Assembly (NCBI GenBank): GCA_038087015.1
Contig: JASBNA010000033.1
Location: forward strand, 1-64,000
Direction: 5' to 3'
Length of the DNA stretch: 64,000 nucleotides
Source of the DNA: Cerrena zonata
Lineage: Eukaryota > Basidiomycota > Agaricomycetes > Polyporales > Cerrenaceae
The position numbers and the translations under genes were made by a program. The notes below the pieces were generated by a model, which was not told where the DNA came from, did no database searches, and saw only the letters and a program-made list of their open reading frames with translations. Shown one piece after another: positions 54,201 to 63,172 of the stretch (its first letter is position 1; the number at the start of each line of letters is the position of its first letter).

Positions 54201-56821
54201 GATAATACAGCAATGACTGAATCGTGATCAAATTCAAATGATTGCAATGTTTCCAAAGGATCGATGAAAAGTTCATCATCAGTTTCATTAACTAATAAGT
54301 CAATTAATTCATTACATACCTTAACCTTGGAATCAACGGCCTTCAAAGATGGGAATATTTTAATTATTCTTTCATTTGCTGCGATTTGTAAGTTTTGGTA
54401 ATTGCAGCCTAATGCTTTGATTAACCAATCTATTTCTTTGTTCACGTTGTTTTCATTAGAGGATTTACCTCCAACCATATTGACTAAAGGCCCTTCAACA
54501 TCATCAAAGAATTCCACTTTAGCCAACTTAGCTTCTTCAAGCAAATGAGGTCTCTGATCAACATAATTGGAAATATCACTTTCCAAAAAGAAAAATCTGT
54601 CACTGGTTCCTTTTTTAGAAAAGCCAGAAATATTGTTCTCGTAAGATATTATACTCCAAATTTTAGATTTGAATGCAATAGGCCAAAATGAAAGGGACCA
54701 TTGATTCATTATGAAAGTCTTCAAAAGAATTTTTCCAACTTTCTTATTAAACAAAACCTCAAATAAGGTAAAAATTAAACGTTCTCTATCAAGTACTGAA
54801 TCGCTAAGATTGGATTTACCTTCTTTGAATAATTGTTTTAGCATAGAGTGAGCATCTTGAGGAGTGATAATTGATCTTTTACCCATTGGGGTGGATCCAT
54901 ATATTTGATCTTCCATAAACAAAGTGATTTTACCTTTGCTTTTGCTGCGATCTCTTGTGTCATTATGAACGAATTCAGCAATTTTAAAAAATAATGATCT
55001 GATAGTCTTTTCGGTATCATAAAAACCAAGAATCAAAACAGGAACAAGTAAGTAGAAGAAAGTGTCTTTAATTTCAGATAAAATTGGTTTTAATGCCTTA
55101 AGTGAAATAACTCTAGTGGCATAAGGAATAGCTGGAGTCAATGATAATCTAAGTATAAAACTTACTAATACTTCTTTGTTACCATGAAAAACTATATTAC
55201 CAAAACGACGAATTGCTGCAACCTTGACCTTGAAAAGTTGTTCAGTGTCATATAAAGCTTCTATGTAAGCTTGCGACAACTTTGTAAATTCTTTGCTAGT
55301 CGAAGAATCAAAGAAGCTTTTGGTTTTCGTTTTAAGAGAAGATAAGTCGACCCTGGATGAATTTAATATTTGATCTGAGACTTGGTCAACTTCATCTTCC
55401 TCATCAGCAAATTCAATATCAGCATCATGAGTTTCTTGTCCGTTCAAATTATACATAAGTAGCATTTCCAAATCACCAATAGATTTCTTTTCTAATTCCA
55501 AAAGATTATTGAAAGAATCTTTGTTATTTTTAATCAAGCTTTCAAATATAGAAATACAACCATTTCTGGTGGTTTCGTCTTTTCTGCTTTCTGCCAAGTG
55601 AAGCAACTTGGATGTAAATTTATTGAAATGAATAGAAGAATCGTCCAAGTTGACAAATTTAGAGATCTCAAAAATCTTGTAATAAGCTTCCTCATTTTCA
55701 TTATCATTAATTTGGGAAAGAAAATAGTATATGAAAAATTTGTTCAACTTGTAGTTTTCAGCAAAAAGACTTTTGATTAAGGATTCCTTTTCTAATAATT
55801 GGCTTGGACTTAAACGATCAAAACAAAAAATTTTTGATCCTAAATTATTATCTTGATTATAAAAATTCCAAAGTTGGCCCAAAACGATTAAAGATTGTTT
55901 TTCAAGTCCATTGAATGAGCGTGGGTCTTGCAAAATTGAGTCTGTGAAAGATTCAATAAGTTGAGCAGTCAAAGGAATAATAGATCCTAACACCGAAATA
56001 ACAGAATAAGCAGTTAATTTAACATCATTTGCTGAAGAATTTTTAGAAATTTTTTCTTTGGAAGGTAATAACATGGTACCAACAACTTCCAAAACTGTAG
56101 GCAAATAAAATTCATTCAATTTAGGTAATTCCTTATTATATGAGGCTAATAATTGGATAGTGTTTGATAAGAAAAAGACCAATTGTTGATTGAAAACTGT
56201 TTTATTCTTGAGTTGTTCAATTAAGTAAAACAGATATAATTTGTAAAATTCTTGATCATTATGGAAACTTTTCAAGATGGAGTTATTAGGAGGATTTTTC
56301 ATTAAATCTTTATATCCAAGGACCCATTCAAAAATACGTGGAAATGATGATTTTGGTATGACATTTAAAATTTTAACAAATACTGGTTGCTGATAGTAAG
56401 TTAAAGAAGATAATAACAAAGTTTCGGCATTGTGAATGTTTATGTAAAACCTTCTGACTAACCATTCGATTGCCTTCAAAGTTGGAGCTAAGCTATAATA
56501 AGGAGCTACCAAATTCAAGAAAGCTTCAACATTTTTATTTAAGGTATCAAGTATTTCTTTAGTTTGAACATTTCTATCAAAATTTATGGAGGTCTCAGAG
56601 AAAAGTGAGTTTTGAAAGTGATTGAATCTTGAATCTAAGTCAATAAGCTCGTTTAAACCTTCTAATCCAATGTCATAAAGATAATCGTAATCTTGAGTTG
56701 ATGCAGTTTTAGGATCGAAGATTAATGACTTGGAATGAATCTTAGAACGTGTTTTTCTGTCCAAGGCCACAGAAGCGGTCTTGTCGCTTATCACCTTCAA
56801 TTGTTGAGATAAGCTGGACAT
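51218..56821 (-). CDS. UTP10: U3 snoRNP / SSU processome protein Utp10
   Basis: A very large HEAT-repeat scaffold of the t-UTP (UtpA) subcomplex, which couples rDNA transcription to early 18S processing. 1867 residues from the ATG at 56821 (S. cerevisiae 1769). The start MSSLSQQLKVISDKTASVALDRKTRSKIHS and the end ENVLGEPLDRYLD are nearly those of yeast Utp10, and the conserved blocks NVQTKEILDTL, ILHSVMPIFTFMGAH and RHRRVKLFVSL lie between. An open frame extends 80 codons further upstream through the tRNA-Ile gene, but those codons do not resemble the family and are rejected. There is no frameshift in 5.6 kb, in contrast to the left part of the window. Confidence 0.97.
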   Translation of the reverse strand: MSSLSQQLKVISDKTASVALDRKTRSKIHSKSLIFDPKTASTQDYDYLYDIGLEGLNELIDLDSRFNHFQNSLFSETSINFDRNVQTKEILDTLNKNVEAFLNLVAPYYSLAPTLKAIEWLVRRFYINIHNAETLLLSSLTYYQQPVFVKILNVIPKSSFPRIFEWVLGYKDLMKNPPNNSILKSFHNDQEFYKLYLFYLIEQLKNKTVFNQQLVFFLSNTIQLLASYNKELPKLNEFYLPTVLEVVGTMLLPSKEKISKNSSANDVKLTAYSVISVLGSIIPLTAQLIESFTDSILQDPRSFNGLEKQSLIVLGQLWNFYNQDNNLGSKIFCFDRLSPSQLLEKESLIKSLFAENYKLNKFFIYYFLSQINDNENEEAYYKIFEISKFVNLDDSSIHFNKFTSKLLHLAESRKDETTRNGCISIFESLIKNNKDSFNNLLELEKKSIGDLEMLLMYNLNGQETHDADIEFADEEDEVDQVSDQILNSSRVDLSSLKTKTKSFFDSSTSKEFTKLSQAYIEALYDTEQLFKVKVAAIRRFGNIVFHGNKEVLVSFILRLSLTPAIPYATRVISLKALKPILSEIKDTFFYLLVPVLILGFYDTEKTIRSLFFKIAEFVHNDTRDRSKSKGKITLFMEDQIYGSTPMGKRSIITPQDAHSMLKQLFKEGKSNLSDSVLDRERLIFTLFEVLFNKKVGKILLKTFIMNQWSLSFWPIAFKSKIWSIISYENNISGFSKKGTSDRFFFLESDISNYVDQRPHLLEEAKLAKVEFFDDVEGPLVNMVGGKSSNENNVNKEIDWLIKALGCNYQNLQIAANERIIKIFPSLKAVDSKVKVCNELIDLLVNETDDELFIDPLETLQSFEFDHDSVIAVLSNVQIVTQVPEQGVAKRRRRSSNSTKQNMARNDISNMASIHLRKLTIALDVLENNLRNKVNDIAQPDLLQDLFRILTDLDYLGNDGNLPVLYAQETLALCMLLSIVTMKKNSKTQNFKFDSNSVRSDLIVNSIRLSSSPQVQNRFLLVIAELAALAPEIILHSVMPIFTFMGAHTIRQDDEFSSSALQQTIAKVIPALASSGSSSLSNEIEFLLTSFVTAFQHIPRHRRVKLFVSLTRTLGYANSLHIIIFLIGQQYNMNNSKGKMTECNALLEFATSLLKSFKAKEILESFAKFYELWNELPNNELESNSEQFNKLSSRSIFGNSIVSSSSEELIELKAQLLRFINQILNVDQELNQVSSSIKLKVSLTLIDTQSSKDDKNDILSNFSQITSLILSSLESFANLEKSEFDSIQTNLYDLLSSYLNLLPLNYFVDSIIISLQEVNSPISIRVARNFAILAGTKFESELNSNSIDENIQQVVSTKLLPVLIDGVETVDHVELVQSYLDTFAIIVNKFGVITTQMTNSDNTKVLINSLKIIVTEKGLLNEQPEVIISSINAISSIINVLGIKTIGLFPKVLPPALKIWERTIKTNSSEAESDSDSEMEEENESNKLIQASILALISCLVKKMPGFIIGSLEKILSTVLYSDLIENSIRSSILDLIVEHVEKSQLMKSLCNLSLTGEFYQQANASDLGLYLNVLQNTINKIDKKSASGQSTLFMNWLIKSFEFRNDIGEEKYNINTIARLESSFHECGITYVMKLNDKTFRPLFANLVRWAINGEGSLSNKNTEVTRLLAFFKFFNKLQENLKSIITSYFSYLLDGTSNILNRFCNRDIEEINLRRLILNSLTSSFKYDQEDYWSQQLRFESVMEPLIGQLQNIEENIGKYLVKAITSFIINVSSDEYNEKLVYGLIKYITNESEENNSNTKIWTIRTLKSIFQKMGEQWLSYLPTFIPYIAELLEDDDESVEMEVRSGLVRVIENVLGEPLDRYLD

Positions 56822-56985
56822 GTTTCTGTTATGATTTTGATAGGCCGGAAGTTTAGTTTGAAAAGACGTCTTCTGAATTGATTTAGATATACTGAAGAAT
56901 CTGAAAAAAATCGAAGAGTAAAAAAACTTTTTCACATATGCAGGTCGATGAGCTAAAAAGTAGTAAAAAAATTGTAAAAAATAAA

Positions 56986-57059
56986 TGGTCCCTAGCAGGA
57001 TCGAACTGCTGATCTTGGCGTTATTAGCACCACGCCTTAACCAACTGGGCCAAGGGACC
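56986..57059 (-). tRNA. tRNA-Ile (AAT)
   Basis: 74 nt with a GGTCCCT/AGGGACC acceptor stem, A box in TGGCCCAGTTGG, anticodon loop GCTAATAAC with anticodon AAT, and B box GTTCGATCC. Nearly identical to yeast tRNA-Ile(AAU). No intron. It lies about 165 bp upstream of the UTP10 start on the same strand. Confidence 0.97.
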
Positions 57060-57343
57060 AATTTATAACCAAAAAATGTTGGGTTTTAATATTCTAATAC
57101 CTATTTCAAAAATATAAATTTTGGAAACTTTACGGAGATTTTTGATTTCTCGAATTAGCTCGATTACTTTTAGATTTTTAGCTACATTTTGCTCATTTTA
57201 GTAGACTTAAAGTTTTTTGTTGTGAAATATGTAATTGTATTTTTTTTTCTTGGATGTCAGACCATGAAGGACTGGCGATGATGTCGGGGCCTGACTTATG
57301 CCAGGACCGACTCCATACATCATCAAAGCCGAATATCGGGTTA
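57060..57343. other. tRNA-Ile upstream flank with one arm of an inverted repeat
   Basis: Sequence around 57254-57305 (TGTCAGACCATGAAGG and onward) is an imperfect inverted copy of 57785-57860. This suggests a second, oppositely oriented fragment of the neighbouring repeat family. Confidence 0.45.
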
Positions 57344-57883
57344 TGTGGGTAGATCAGACCCATAATCAACCACCAGTATCCAATAGTATTAGATACATGG
57401 TTCTAGTACGGTTGACCATAACACACGCATAAATAGCATTAGTTAAATACATACTAATACCTGGTAGCACAGTGGATTAATTCGATACTGTCAGATTAAT
57501 CTTTTCACGTTATTCAAAGGGAGAAAATAACTTATTACGATTAAGCCTAAGTATCCAAAGCCAATTTGTAAATATTATATAGAAATATTTATTACCGAAT
57601 ATAAAGAACTCTCCATAGGTCGACGACCATGCTTCAACCAAATAGAAGCATCACCTGGTCCACGGCCCACGTCGAGTAGAGATCTTTCCATTTAATATGG
57701 AAATGCCTATTTATTTATATATGCACATTATCATAATGCCTCATTTACGGATTGACACAAACTTTCAATATAATGTGTGTCTTCATCTGATGATGCATTA
57801 TGCCTATTAATGTAGATAGGCCAGTACATCATCTACAGACCCTCAAGGTCTGACACCGAAGTCCAATAAAGATGTTACAAACA
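57344..57883 (+). mobile_element. LTR-like repeat, copy 1 (degenerate, probably solo)
   Basis: Aligns with 58645-59069: shared blocks are TGTGGGTAGATCAGACC at the start, CATTAGT..ATACATACTAA, AGTGGATTAATT, TATTCAAAGGGAGA, ATAACTTATTA, TGCCTATTTATTTATA and a final GATGTTACAAACA. It begins TG and can be ended at ACA, as LTRs do, but exact ends and target-site duplications were not found. It sits just upstream of tRNA-Ile, a favourite target of yeast LTR elements. No retrotransposon coding sequence is present. Confidence 0.55.
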
Positions 57884-58644
57884 TTCTTTGTGAAATATCA
57901 TCGGGACAGATATCATATTACATGTACATATACATAAATAGGTAAGTAATTCCACTTTAGTGGAAAAATTTTTTTATGACTCTTCATGAAGCGTGGACCT
58001 CCGTGACTGTTCCTATTGGTTAAATGGATAGAAGCATGGGTGATTCCCATGAAGAGTTTTTCATTCGGTAAACATTTTATATAAACTTAATATTTGGCTT
58101 TTGTTATATTAGTACATGTGCAGAAATCAAATGACTGAAGACTTCCCAATGGACGGTTTCATCCCAGTTGATTGAATGGTAACCTATATCAGGTCTGATA
58201 GGGTCCACCTAAGCTAATTTAAACATCCAAGAAGGCACTGCTGCATGCTCAATCTCCAATAGATCAGTAGAGAAATTTCTGGACTAAAGTTTTCCAAATT
58301 CAGGGGGATGGGGAGCAGTAAGTTTAATAAGTGTGAACAAGGGCACGGTTTGAGACGGTTGATTGAGAAGTTCCTAGTTCTAAGAAACCGATCGAAATGT
58401 GAAAATCGGAGCTTTTAGGAGCTCAGGCTATAATCATGTATAAAACAATAACAGCCTTTTATTAATTGGCACACTCTGGCGTGTTTAAAAAGTAGTCGAA
58501 GCAAGTTTTTGGATCAAATTTACCAACTTTGGTCATTTTTGCAGCCAACGGTGCTAGGTTTTGAGCCATAATTTATATCGAGCGTAACACCTCATAAATT
58601 TTCAATTGCATGAAACAATAGCATAAAGTATCTCTATCAGTTTA
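57884..58644. other. Spacer between the two LTR-like repeats
   Basis: About 760 bp without an ORF of note. It contains a short hairpin-like CCACTTTAGTGG near 57952 and a stretch with an A-box-like TGGTTAAATGG (58015-58025) that is not a complete tRNA. Possibly decayed element interior. Confidence 0.35.
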
Positions 58645-59069
58645 TGTGGGTAGATCAGACCTCTATCGACATAAATCTATAATAAATACATAGACATATA
58701 TTCCAGTATGGACGACAATAACATACTCAATAAGACATTAGTCAGATACATACTAAGGGCGGATATGGAGTGGATTAATTTCTTATATAGATTTATCTTT
58801 TGCTATTATTCAAAGGGAGATTATAACTTATTATAACTAATAATAATATAACAAAAGCAGAACATAAAATACATATATAAAAGATAGAATGTATATTCAT
58901 GGACATTGTCCATACTTCTATCCAATAACCAAAGAGAACATTAACAGAGGTCCGCGCTCCACGAAGAGGCATAAGAGAATTTTTTCATTAACATGGGATT
59001 GCCTACTTATTTATACGTACATGTATTATGATACTAGTTGCTATGATATAATAAAAGATGTTTGTAACA
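58645..59069 (+). mobile_element. LTR-like repeat, copy 2 (degenerate, probably solo)
   Basis: Same orientation as copy 1 and clearly related to it but well diverged, with several gaps. Begins TGTGGGTAGATCAGACC and can be ended at GATGTTTGTAACA. It sits between the spacer and tRNA-Ala. The amount of divergence argues against the two copies being the paired LTRs of one recent element. Confidence 0.55.
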
Positions 59070-59226
59070 TCTCTTTCTTAGACTTCAGCTTGATCATGTA
59101 TTTGATCTGTTTTGACATAAATCAGAGCGGACAGCATTGACAGACTTCATTGTCTTATAATCTCTCATACGGATTTACCCTTTCAATTGGTAAAAAAAAA
59201 TTATTTTGAAGACGATTTTCAAAAAA

Positions 59227-59299
59227 TGGACGAGTTGGGAGTCGAACCCAAGACCTTTCGCATGCTAAGCGAACGCGCTACCAACTACGCCACACGCCC
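59227..59299 (-). tRNA. tRNA-Ala (AGC)
   Basis: 73 nt; GGGCGTG acceptor 5' half, A box TGGCGTAGTTGG, anticodon loop CTTAGCATG with anticodon AGC, B box GGTTCGACTCC. Matches yeast tRNA-Ala(AGC), including the imperfect acceptor pairing. No intron. Confidence 0.97.
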
Positions 59300-59841
59300 A
59301 ATATATAAATGTAAATTTTACATAGTCTTTTAAGTTAGCAAATTTTACTTTAGTAAAAATTTACAATGTGAAAAAGAAAAATTCAAATCCAACTCTTTCA
59401 CATATTAAATCCTATCAATAGGCTTCAATATCAAAATAGTTCCTGTGAAGGTGATAATTACGTTTGTAGAATGAAATTTGTGCTCGTTTTTGCAAGAGAA
59501 ATATAAATATATCACCGCGATGAATTAAACCACATATTATATAGAAAGATAGATGAAAAAAAAAAAATAGAAAGAAATACACAGGAACTACTTTGAGATG
59601 TCCAATGGTTTGACAGAGCTTCAAAGAAAATTATGAATACAAAGAAAATGAATGATTTCGTAGATATTTATTTGTTTGGGATTGAAAATTTTGGGATTTT
59701 ACCAAAAAATTGCAAAAACCTACATAAAATTAAAATGACCACATTAAAATTATTGATAAAGAATAGTTTAATATTATATAAAATATATATAAAAAAAGAA
59801 CAAACAAGAATTGAAAAGTATATAAAAGTGGAATCAACCAC
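59300..59841. other. Intergenic region tRNA-Ala to permease
   Basis: About 540 bp, very AT-rich, the upstream flank of tRNA-Ala and the 3' side of the permease gene. The small Lys/Ile-rich ORF at 59633-59845 has the composition of random AT-rich DNA and is not called. Confidence 0.4.
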
Positions 59842-61518
59842 CTAAACAATTATAAGCCATGCTTTTTCAGCTAAATTACGAGGAACAACTTCAGGATAAG
59901 AAGCATCTTCAGCTTCGAATTCATCCAAACCTTCAAAAGAAACTTCTTCTAAAGGAGTTAACCATCTTTTTTCACCTTTAATGAAATAAGAATATAAACG
60001 ACGGCCTAAGTAAAGAACAAAAACAAAGATAAAAGTGACATAAGCAGCAAAGAAATCAGCAACGTTAAAATCAAAGAAAACAGCGTAACCATTAGTAAGG
60101 GTAAGTAAAGAAATAAACACAATAACGATATAAGCACCATAAGGTTGAAGAGGAGTACGTAAAGGAACACGATCAGATAAATTATGAACCACAATAGCTT
60201 TACGCCATCTAATATAGGCAAAAGCAACCCCAACCCAAGCAATAAAACCAGAAATGGTACTGATATTTGAAAGCCAAGTGAAAACTTGAGCAGAAGTAGA
60301 AGAAACGTTTAAATAAGCTAAACAAGTAACACAAGAGTTAGCAAGAACAGCAACATAAGGAACTTGATAACGATTAGTTTTAGCAAAAATCTTTGGGGCC
60401 AAACCACGTTTAGATAAGGAGAAGAGAGATCTTGAAGCAGCATATAAGAAGGAACTACCAGCAGATGCAGCAGAAGTTAAGACGACGGCATTAATGATTT
60501 GATTTAAGACTGGGATACCAGCGTTTTGAATACCCAAGACAAAAGGAGAAGCGGAAGCATTTCCTGAAGTATTAAGTAATTCTGGACTTCTTGAGTCAGC
60601 AATAATACCGATGATTAAAGAACCAAAGATATAGAAAAATGCCAAACGATAAATAAAACTGTTAGCAGCCTTTTTAATATTTCTTCTTGGTCTTTCAACT
60701 TCGGAAGCACCAGCGACAATTAATTCTGGAGAACAGATAAAAGAATAACCAGCTTTAATGATAGAAGTCCAAACTGATAAGAAACGACCGGTGTCGCCTT
60801 TAACTAAATGTTGATGGAAAGCATTACCGTTTTTCCAATATCTAAAACCCAAACGATCATGAGTTGGACCTCCCCCGAAAAACAAGACAATACCTAAGAT
60901 GATTAAACCAGTCAAGGTAATTAATTTTATTGAACCAAACCAAAATTCAGATTCACCATAAAATTTAACTGGAGCCATATTCAAAGCAATTAATAAAACC
61001 AAAAATATGGTAATCCAAACTGCTGGATGGACATCAGAAAAATAATCGAAAAGTGCCGGTAAGATACTAACTTCAGAAGCAGATAAAATAGCAAAAGCAT
61101 AAACATAATTATAACCAAAGGCAAAACCAAGGTCGGGGTGTAAATAATCATTTATAAAAGCACCAGCACCAGAACCACTTTTACTAGTTGATAAGAAACA
61201 AGACATTTCTGCTAAAATATTCATAACAAAATAAACAATACCTGATAAAAAAATGTAACCAAGTAGAAGAGGACCTGGACCCGTTGCTGCTAAAGATGCA
61301 CCACTACCAACAAATAACCCAGTACCAATGGCACCACTAAGAGATATAAGTGCCAAATGACGACTTTTCATACCTCTATGTAATTTTTCTTCGGATTCAT
61401 TTTCAATTTTTTCACCAGTCTTTTCATCGAAGCTAACTATTCTTGAATTTGCAACTGAGATTGAATCATCAGCACCTTCAGAAACGTTAAATGAGTAGAA
61501 GTCTTTATTATCTTTCAT
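59842..61518 (-). CDS. PUT4: Put4-like proline / neutral amino acid permease
   Basis: A plasma-membrane proton symporter of the fungal amino-acid permease (AAT/YAT) family. The 558-residue protein has a hydrophilic N-terminus of about 65 residues with Ser-rich patches, about 12 membrane segments, GMKSRHLALISLSGAIGTGLFVGSG at TM1, MAPVKFYGESEFWFGSIK, FFGGGPTHDRLGFRYW, SASPFVLGIQNAGIPVLNQI, AYLNVSS and TWLSNISTISGF. The blocks VKFYGESEFWF and GGGP.HDRLGFRYW match S. cerevisiae Put4 more closely than Gap1 or Dip5. Substrate is inferred from this similarity. GATAAG-type sites upstream (61683-61688 and 62004-62009 as CTTATC) fit nitrogen control. Frame intact. Confidence 0.87.
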   Translation of the reverse strand: MKDNKDFYSFNVSEGADDSISVANSRIVSFDEKTGEKIENESEEKLHRGMKSRHLALISLSGAIGTGLFVGSGASLAATGPGPLLLGYIFLSGIVYFVMNILAEMSCFLSTSKSGSGAGAFINDYLHPDLGFAFGYNYVYAFAILSASEVSILPALFDYFSDVHPAVWITIFLVLLIALNMAPVKFYGESEFWFGSIKLITLTGLIILGIVLFFGGGPTHDRLGFRYWKNGNAFHQHLVKGDTGRFLSVWTSIIKAGYSFICSPELIVAGASEVERPRRNIKKAANSFIYRLAFFYIFGSLIIGIIADSRSPELLNTSGNASASPFVLGIQNAGIPVLNQIINAVVLTSAASAGSSFLYAASRSLFSLSKRGLAPKIFAKTNRYQVPYVAVLANSCVTCLAYLNVSSTSAQVFTWLSNISTISGFIAWVGVAFAYIRWRKAIVVHNLSDRVPLRTPLQPYGAYIVIVFISLLTLTNGYAVFFDFNVADFFAAYVTFIFVFVLYLGRRLYSYFIKGEKRWLTPLEEVSFEGLDEFEAEDASYPEVVPRNLAEKAWLIIV

Positions 61519-62849
61519 GATTAAAAATGTATATAATCAGAATATAAAATGTTTGAGGAAAAGCAAAATGAAAAAAAGGAATAGGATATAACTCCAGATA
61601 TATATACATAAATATACGAACAGTGATCAATGCCGACAATAAATGACTTAGATAATACAATCAGATAGTTGAAAGGTTATATCTTATCTATAGGAATTTT
61701 GCGCAGTAAAGCCCCATACAAACAGAAGAAAAAAAAAATAAACAGGCAAAATATCAACCTTTCTTTAGAGTGGTTACAGATACACCAAGACGTACGGAGT
61801 AGCGGAGTACCCCTCAATGGAACCGGTAATGGGTGGGCAGGTCATGTCAAGGTACGGTGTTTGCCAAAAGGGTACCCCTCTAGCAGCAGCTGCCGTTTAT
61901 TTCATCGCAAAAAGTTTTTGCAAAAAACTTTTGCAATAGAGAAAAAAGAAGGAAGGAAGAGTTTTTCCATCTGGCTGCTAAACTCTGTAGATAGTCTATC
62001 AATCTTATCTCTATGTAGATAAAGCGGTAATCAAGTAGTTGTCAGTGACTGATTCAATAAACTTTGTGAATTGAACAAATTGAGGATTGTGTAAGTGAAT
62101 GGACAAAATGCCGTGATTGACCATCGCCTTTCATTACCTTTATTTCAATTTGTTTGTCACTTGTTAATTTGAACTTTTCCCACTCTTACACCACTTCTTG
62201 TTATTATTCTTCGTATGATTGCGGTGTATCCTGTCTACGATTCTGTCTATGATCCAGTTTGGATCCAGTTTAGTATCAAGTCCAGTTTCAATTCTGGTAT
62301 ATAATTGTATTGGCATAAGTAAGATGAGATGAGATGTCCCATAAGGTGATACTAGGCGATGCGCGCACCCTACAAACCATTCTTCCGTGGATTTTTAATT
62401 GGCCCGTTATTCTTATCAATAAGTCTTGATGCGTTGATCTGGTCAATTGTGTCTCAATTATATTCCGTCCGGTCAATATCGTACTTATGCAAATGACTTG
62501 TTCATCACCATTTAGTAGATGGATTTAGGTTCTGGTTTTATTTTTTATGTCAAAAGGCCAACGCTCGCTTCTCAGTTCCAATTCTTTTTTATTCTCGCCT
62601 AAGTATTACTAGACTCAAGTTAATTAATTTTATCTTTCAAATATCATTATTTAAATTGTTCTTTGTGGGGTATCGTTCTATGTTGCGTACCGAAATACCT
62701 TTTCAAGCCTTGTCTATCATCAGGGGAATCGAACCATTTTTTGTAAAACGTTCGTATGTCTAATTCTTACAATAAGTTTAAGCAATGAAACTTCGTAAAC
62801 TCACCGTATGATTCAGTTCTCAATTTGTACCACTAGTGCTGTACTACTA

Positions 62850-62935
62850 CCTTATTACTGTATTACTTCCTTTACTATTGTATTACTTCTTTTACTATTG
62901 TATTACTTCTTTTACTATTGCATTACTGTAATACT
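62850..62935 (+). repeat. 20-bp tandem repeat upstream of RPL4
   Basis: About four copies of TTACTATTGTATTACTTCTT, ending in TTACTGTAATAC. That last block also occurs in the 12-bp minisatellite upstream of IME2. Confidence 0.75.
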
Positions 62936-62961
62936 AAAGATGGTTTGGGTGCTAAATATGT

Positions 62962-62990
62962 CACGTGCACATTTTCAGATGTACGGATGT
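62962..62990 (+). promoter_or_regulatory. CACGTG plus TGTACGGATGT element before RPL4
   Basis: CACGTG at 62962-62967 and TGTACGGATGT at 62980-62990, 12 bp apart, about 185-210 bp before the ATG. TGTACGGATGT is the core of the Candida albicans telomere repeat. Ribosomal protein promoters of the CTG clade are known to use Cbf1 and telomere-type factors (Tbf1/Rap1), so this is a likely ribosomal-protein activator module. Confidence 0.6.
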
Positions 62991-63172
62991 AGATTGACCC
63001 TTGCGGGTAACTTTTTTGGGTTTCTCATTCTTGTTTCTGTCGGGACCTCACACGACCACAATAACGCTCTCTTCTCACTGGAAAATTTTTCACTTTATTA
63101 AATGAAAAATAAAAATGAAAAATTTCACTTCCTCTTCTCTTCTTTCTTCATCACATTATACACTTATCAAAG

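Larger units (their letters stand above)
61519..63172. promoter_or_regulatory. Long divergent promoter region between permease and RPL4
   Basis: About 1.65 kb. Near the permease: CTTATC (GATAAG) sites at 61683-61688 and 62004-62009 and a GTACGGAG at about 61794. At 61914-61935 there is a short inverted repeat (CAAAAAGTTTTTGCAAAAAACTTTTG region). At 62850-62935 a 20-bp unit (TTACTATTGTATTACTTCTT) repeats about four times. Near RPL4 is the composite CACGTG/TGTACGGATGT element. ORFs here are short and unlike known proteins. Confidence 0.5.

Noticed and set aside
56822..57061. Extended N-terminus of UTP10 starting at 57061
   Set aside because: The extra 80 codons read through tRNA-Ile and do not resemble Utp10; the family start MSSLSQQL lies at 56821.
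58005..58060. tRNA-like TGGTTAAATGG segment in the LTR spacer
   Set aside because: Only an A-box-like stretch; no cloverleaf could be built.
59633..59845. Plus-strand Lys/Ile-rich ORF next to the permease
   Set aside because: Composition of random AT-rich DNA, overlaps the permease end, no recognisable similarity.
61669..62022. Plus-strand 117-codon ORF upstream of the permease
   Set aside because: Lies in a promoter region with GATA sites, has no recognisable domain and begins with basic low-complexity sequence.
62716..62800. Possible tRNA on the minus strand (perfect B-box-like GGTTCGATTCC at 62725-62735)
   Set aside because: The T stem does not pair, and no A box, anticodon stem or acceptor stem could be found at the right distance.
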